Part shown: piece after piece, positions 4,955 through 6,154 of the stretch
How positions within the stretch are numbered: the stretch's first letter is position 1
Layout of the letters: each line of letters starts with the position of its first letter
Assembly (NCBI GenBank): GCA_021827445.1
Contig: JAKAVW010000186.1
Span: 1-6,154, forward strand
Length of the DNA stretch: 6,154 bases
Direction of reading: 5' to 3'
From: Pseudomonadota bacterium
Lineage (GTDB): Bacteria > Pseudomonadota > Gammaproteobacteria > Acidithiobacillales > Acidithiobacillaceae
Notes under the pieces: model-generated
Databases searched by the model: none
What the model was told of the DNA's origin: nothing
What the model saw: only the letters and a program-made list of their open reading frames with translations
Position numbers and translations under genes: made by a program

Positions 4955-5236
4955 ATGCAAAAATCCGTCCAAATAACTTTGCCCAGGAAATCGTACGCTC
5001 TGGTCCATCAAACGGCAACTCCCGCTGCCCTGCCACCGTTGAGCCCTGATGGTCGACAGCAGACTGAAACCGGACATCCAGTGATAGCAGGTAAAAGACC
5101 CATTGGGCAAATTCGCCGTATCGACCTCAAATGGCGCGCGGGGAACATGGCCCCTAAATTATTGCAGAACGCAACATCTGAGCAGATGAATATGCAGGTG
5201 TTGCGTTCCGGTGCTGAACGCTTAAACCAAAGCTGA
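4955..5236 (+). CDS. hypothetical protein, 93 aa, doubtful
   Basis: ATG 4955 has GGGAG at 4941-4945. The frame ends at TGA 5234-5236, inside the left arm of the next terminator, the same arrangement as in the proline-rich gene. The product (MQKSVQITLPRKSYALV...SGAERLNQS) is basic, Gln/Pro/Thr-containing, without a signal peptide, transmembrane helix or any motif I recognise. The Shine-Dalgarno lies in a hairpin, and the 3' third carries a 14-bp inverted repeat, both of which could instead mark a non-coding RNA or a relic of another element. It lies right after the IS, converging on the beta-barrel gene. I give coding about one chance in three. Confidence 0.33.
   Translation: MQKSVQITLPRKSYALVHQTATPAALPPLSPDGRQQTETGHPVIAGKRPIGQIRRIDLKWRAGNMAPKLLQNATSEQMNMQVLRSGAERLNQS
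5167..5208. repeat. 14-bp inverted repeat with an alternative nested hairpin
   Basis: GAACGCAACATCTG (5167-5180) pairs with CAGGTGTTGCGTTC (5195-5208) through 13 Watson-Crick pairs and one wobble, around a 14-nt loop. The left arm can alternatively close a tight hairpin, CATCTG-AG-CAGATG (5175-5188). Two mutually exclusive folds in 42 bases are unusual for plain coding sequence. Confidence 0.7.
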
Positions 5237-5258
5237 CCCCGCTATTCTGGGGTCAGCT
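5231..5258. terminator. probable bidirectional terminator between convergent genes
   Basis: AGCTGACCCC (5231-5240) and GGGGTCAGCT (5249-5258) form a perfect 10-bp stem with an 8-nt loop. Plus-strand reading is followed by ACTTATATT; minus-strand reading by TTGGTTTAAG. It lies 21 bp beyond the stop of the minus-strand beta-barrel gene and overlaps the stop of the plus-strand ORF, so it can serve both directions. Confidence 0.7.
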
Positions 5259-5279
5259 ACTTATATTACTCGTCTTCGA

Positions 5280-6154
5280 TCAGAACCAAAACCCGGTTTC
5301 TAGAATATCTCTGAACTGATCAGGCCTATTACCAGTGCCGAAACCAGAGGAATAGTTGGTGAGGTGAACATAAGAGAGTTCATCCCGAATAAAATACCCG
5401 TTATCTGCATAAGTTGGTGTGATCATCACTCCGAAAGCGCTGGAGCCTGCACCGTAACCAAAATATCCGCCCGTCGCCGCTGTACCCTCACCGGTTGAAT
5501 TTGCGTGTTCATAGTCGACACCGGCTGCGATAGACCAGTTCTTGGTGAGATAATAGTCTGCGTGGATCATGGCACTGATATCGTTGGAACTTTGCGTCGT
5601 ACCAAAAGCCCGATTGATCGGAGTGTACATGTACTGCACTTCCGGAGTTATGGTAAAATTCGAACCACTGTAGGTGTAGTAAAGACCATAAATATTACTA
5701 TTATCATATACCAGTGAGCTATCTACATAACCATTCTTGGAGAAGCGTAAAGTGCTCACATCATTGACCGTGCCTGTATGCCCTGTATTTCCATCTGCGT
5801 AGAGGGAAACTGAGTTTTCCGGGTTGATCGTATAGGTCAGCAAGCCCGATATTACGTTATAACGATTGGAAAAATATCCGTCATTCCAAGAAATCGATGC
5901 GGATACCGGTCCATAGGAATAGTTGATCTGGATGCCGCGACTAAATGACGGTTGAATAGTCCACGGAAATCCTCCCTCTATATTCATGCGGTTATAATCA
6001 AGTGTTCCAGTATAACCAATCAGTGTGGGAAGCTGTCCGATGCTAACAGAAAAATTACTCAATGGCGCAATGGTCAGATAGGCAGACGGGAGTGCGGTAA
6101 AGTCTTGTAAGGCAGTGCTTGCGGAATGGAAGGGTTGCCCAAGGTTCGGAAAAT
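5280..6154 (-). CDS. outer-membrane beta-barrel protein (BBP2/OmpL-like porin family), C-terminal 290 residues, 5' end outside window
   Basis: The minus frame is open from the window edge to TGA 5282-5280. A TTG at 6062 is inside the barrel and not the start, since the upstream codons (QDFTALPSAYLTIAPLSNFS) continue the same strand pattern. The protein is a succession of amphipathic strands with alternating aromatic/hydrophobic residues: FSVSIGQLPTLIGYTGTLDY, IQINYSYGPVSASISWNDGY, SVSLYADGNTG, FTITPEVQYMYTP, MIHADYYLTKNWSIAAGVDY, and the final FRDILETGFWF with terminal Phe. The early GQLPTLIGYE-like motif and the N-rich turns suit the BBP2 'putative beta-barrel porin' family, whose substrates are mostly unknown. 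The missing N-terminus should hold the signal peptide. The gene converges on the 5231-5258 terminator. The barrel call is firm; the family name is moderate. Confidence 0.82.
   Translation of the reverse strand, partial: FPNLGQPFHSASTALQDFTALPSAYLTIAPLSNFSVSIGQLPTLIGYTGTLDYNRMNIEGGFPWTIQPSFSRGIQINYSYGPVSASISWNDGYFSNRYNVISGLLTYTINPENSVSLYADGNTGHTGTVNDVSTLRFSKNGYVDSSLVYDNSNIYGLYYTYSGSNFTITPEVQYMYTPINRAFGTTQSSNDISAMIHADYYLTKNWSIAAGVDYEHANSTGEGTAATGGYFGYGAGSSAFGVMITPTYADNGYFIRDELSYVHLTNYSSGFGTGNRPDQFRDILETGFWF

Noticed and set aside
1..6154. CRISPR array, tRNA or rRNA gene
   Set aside because: No regularly spaced repeat-spacer structure, tRNA cloverleaf or rRNA sequence was seen; the only short-period array is the coding 24-bp repeat.

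Overview
The window looks like an accessory or breakpoint-rich stretch of a Gram-negative chromosome. Both ends carry outer-membrane beta-barrel genes and two proteins have Sec signal peptides. The ISL3-family element resembles ISAfe1 of Acidithiobacillus in size, end sequences and transposase, so an acidithiobacillus or a close relative is my best guess. That guess is inference from memory of one IS family; no rRNA or core marker is present to confirm it.

Layout. (1) 1-1368, plus strand: the 3' end of an outer-membrane protein gene, then two paralogous secreted proline/tyrosine-rich proteins. They share an LNFSL...PG...SNYP segment after the signal peptide. The second ends in seven 24-bp repeats and a strong hairpin terminator. 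(2) 1384-1733: a decayed 3' fragment of a Bcr/CflA-type MFS drug transporter with a frameshift. (3) 1954-2508: a complete BrnT-BrnA type II toxin-antitoxin operon with a candidate promoter/operator directly in front of brnT. (4) 2704-3528: a clearly AT-rich orphan gene for a nucleoside-2-deoxyribosyltransferase/TIR-like protein, which looks horizontally acquired. (5) 3588-4888: a complete 1301-bp ISL3-family insertion sequence with imperfect 26-bp ends and a perfect 8-bp target duplication (AAACTATA). Its transposase is cut by one in-frame TAG just upstream of the presumed catalytic glutamate. (6) 4897-5258: a hairpin-rich stretch with one unrecognised 93-codon ORF, closed by a probably bidirectional terminator. 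(7) 5280-6154, minus strand: most of a BBP2-like outer-membrane beta-barrel gene, with its 5' end outside the window.

How the parts fit together. Region 1 looks like one envelope module, an outer-membrane protein co-transcribed with a small secreted proline-rich partner. Regions 2-5 have the character of a variable locus: a transporter remnant, a toxin-antitoxin pair, an AT-rich possible defence or stress gene, and a recently inserted IS. The transporter junction, the toxin-antitoxin pair, the base-composition shift and the IS together suggest repeated insertion and deletion between two envelope-gene blocks. The most interesting items for follow-up are the AT-rich NDT/TIR-like gene next to BrnTA, the proline-rich paralogue pair, and the structured segment at 4931-5258.
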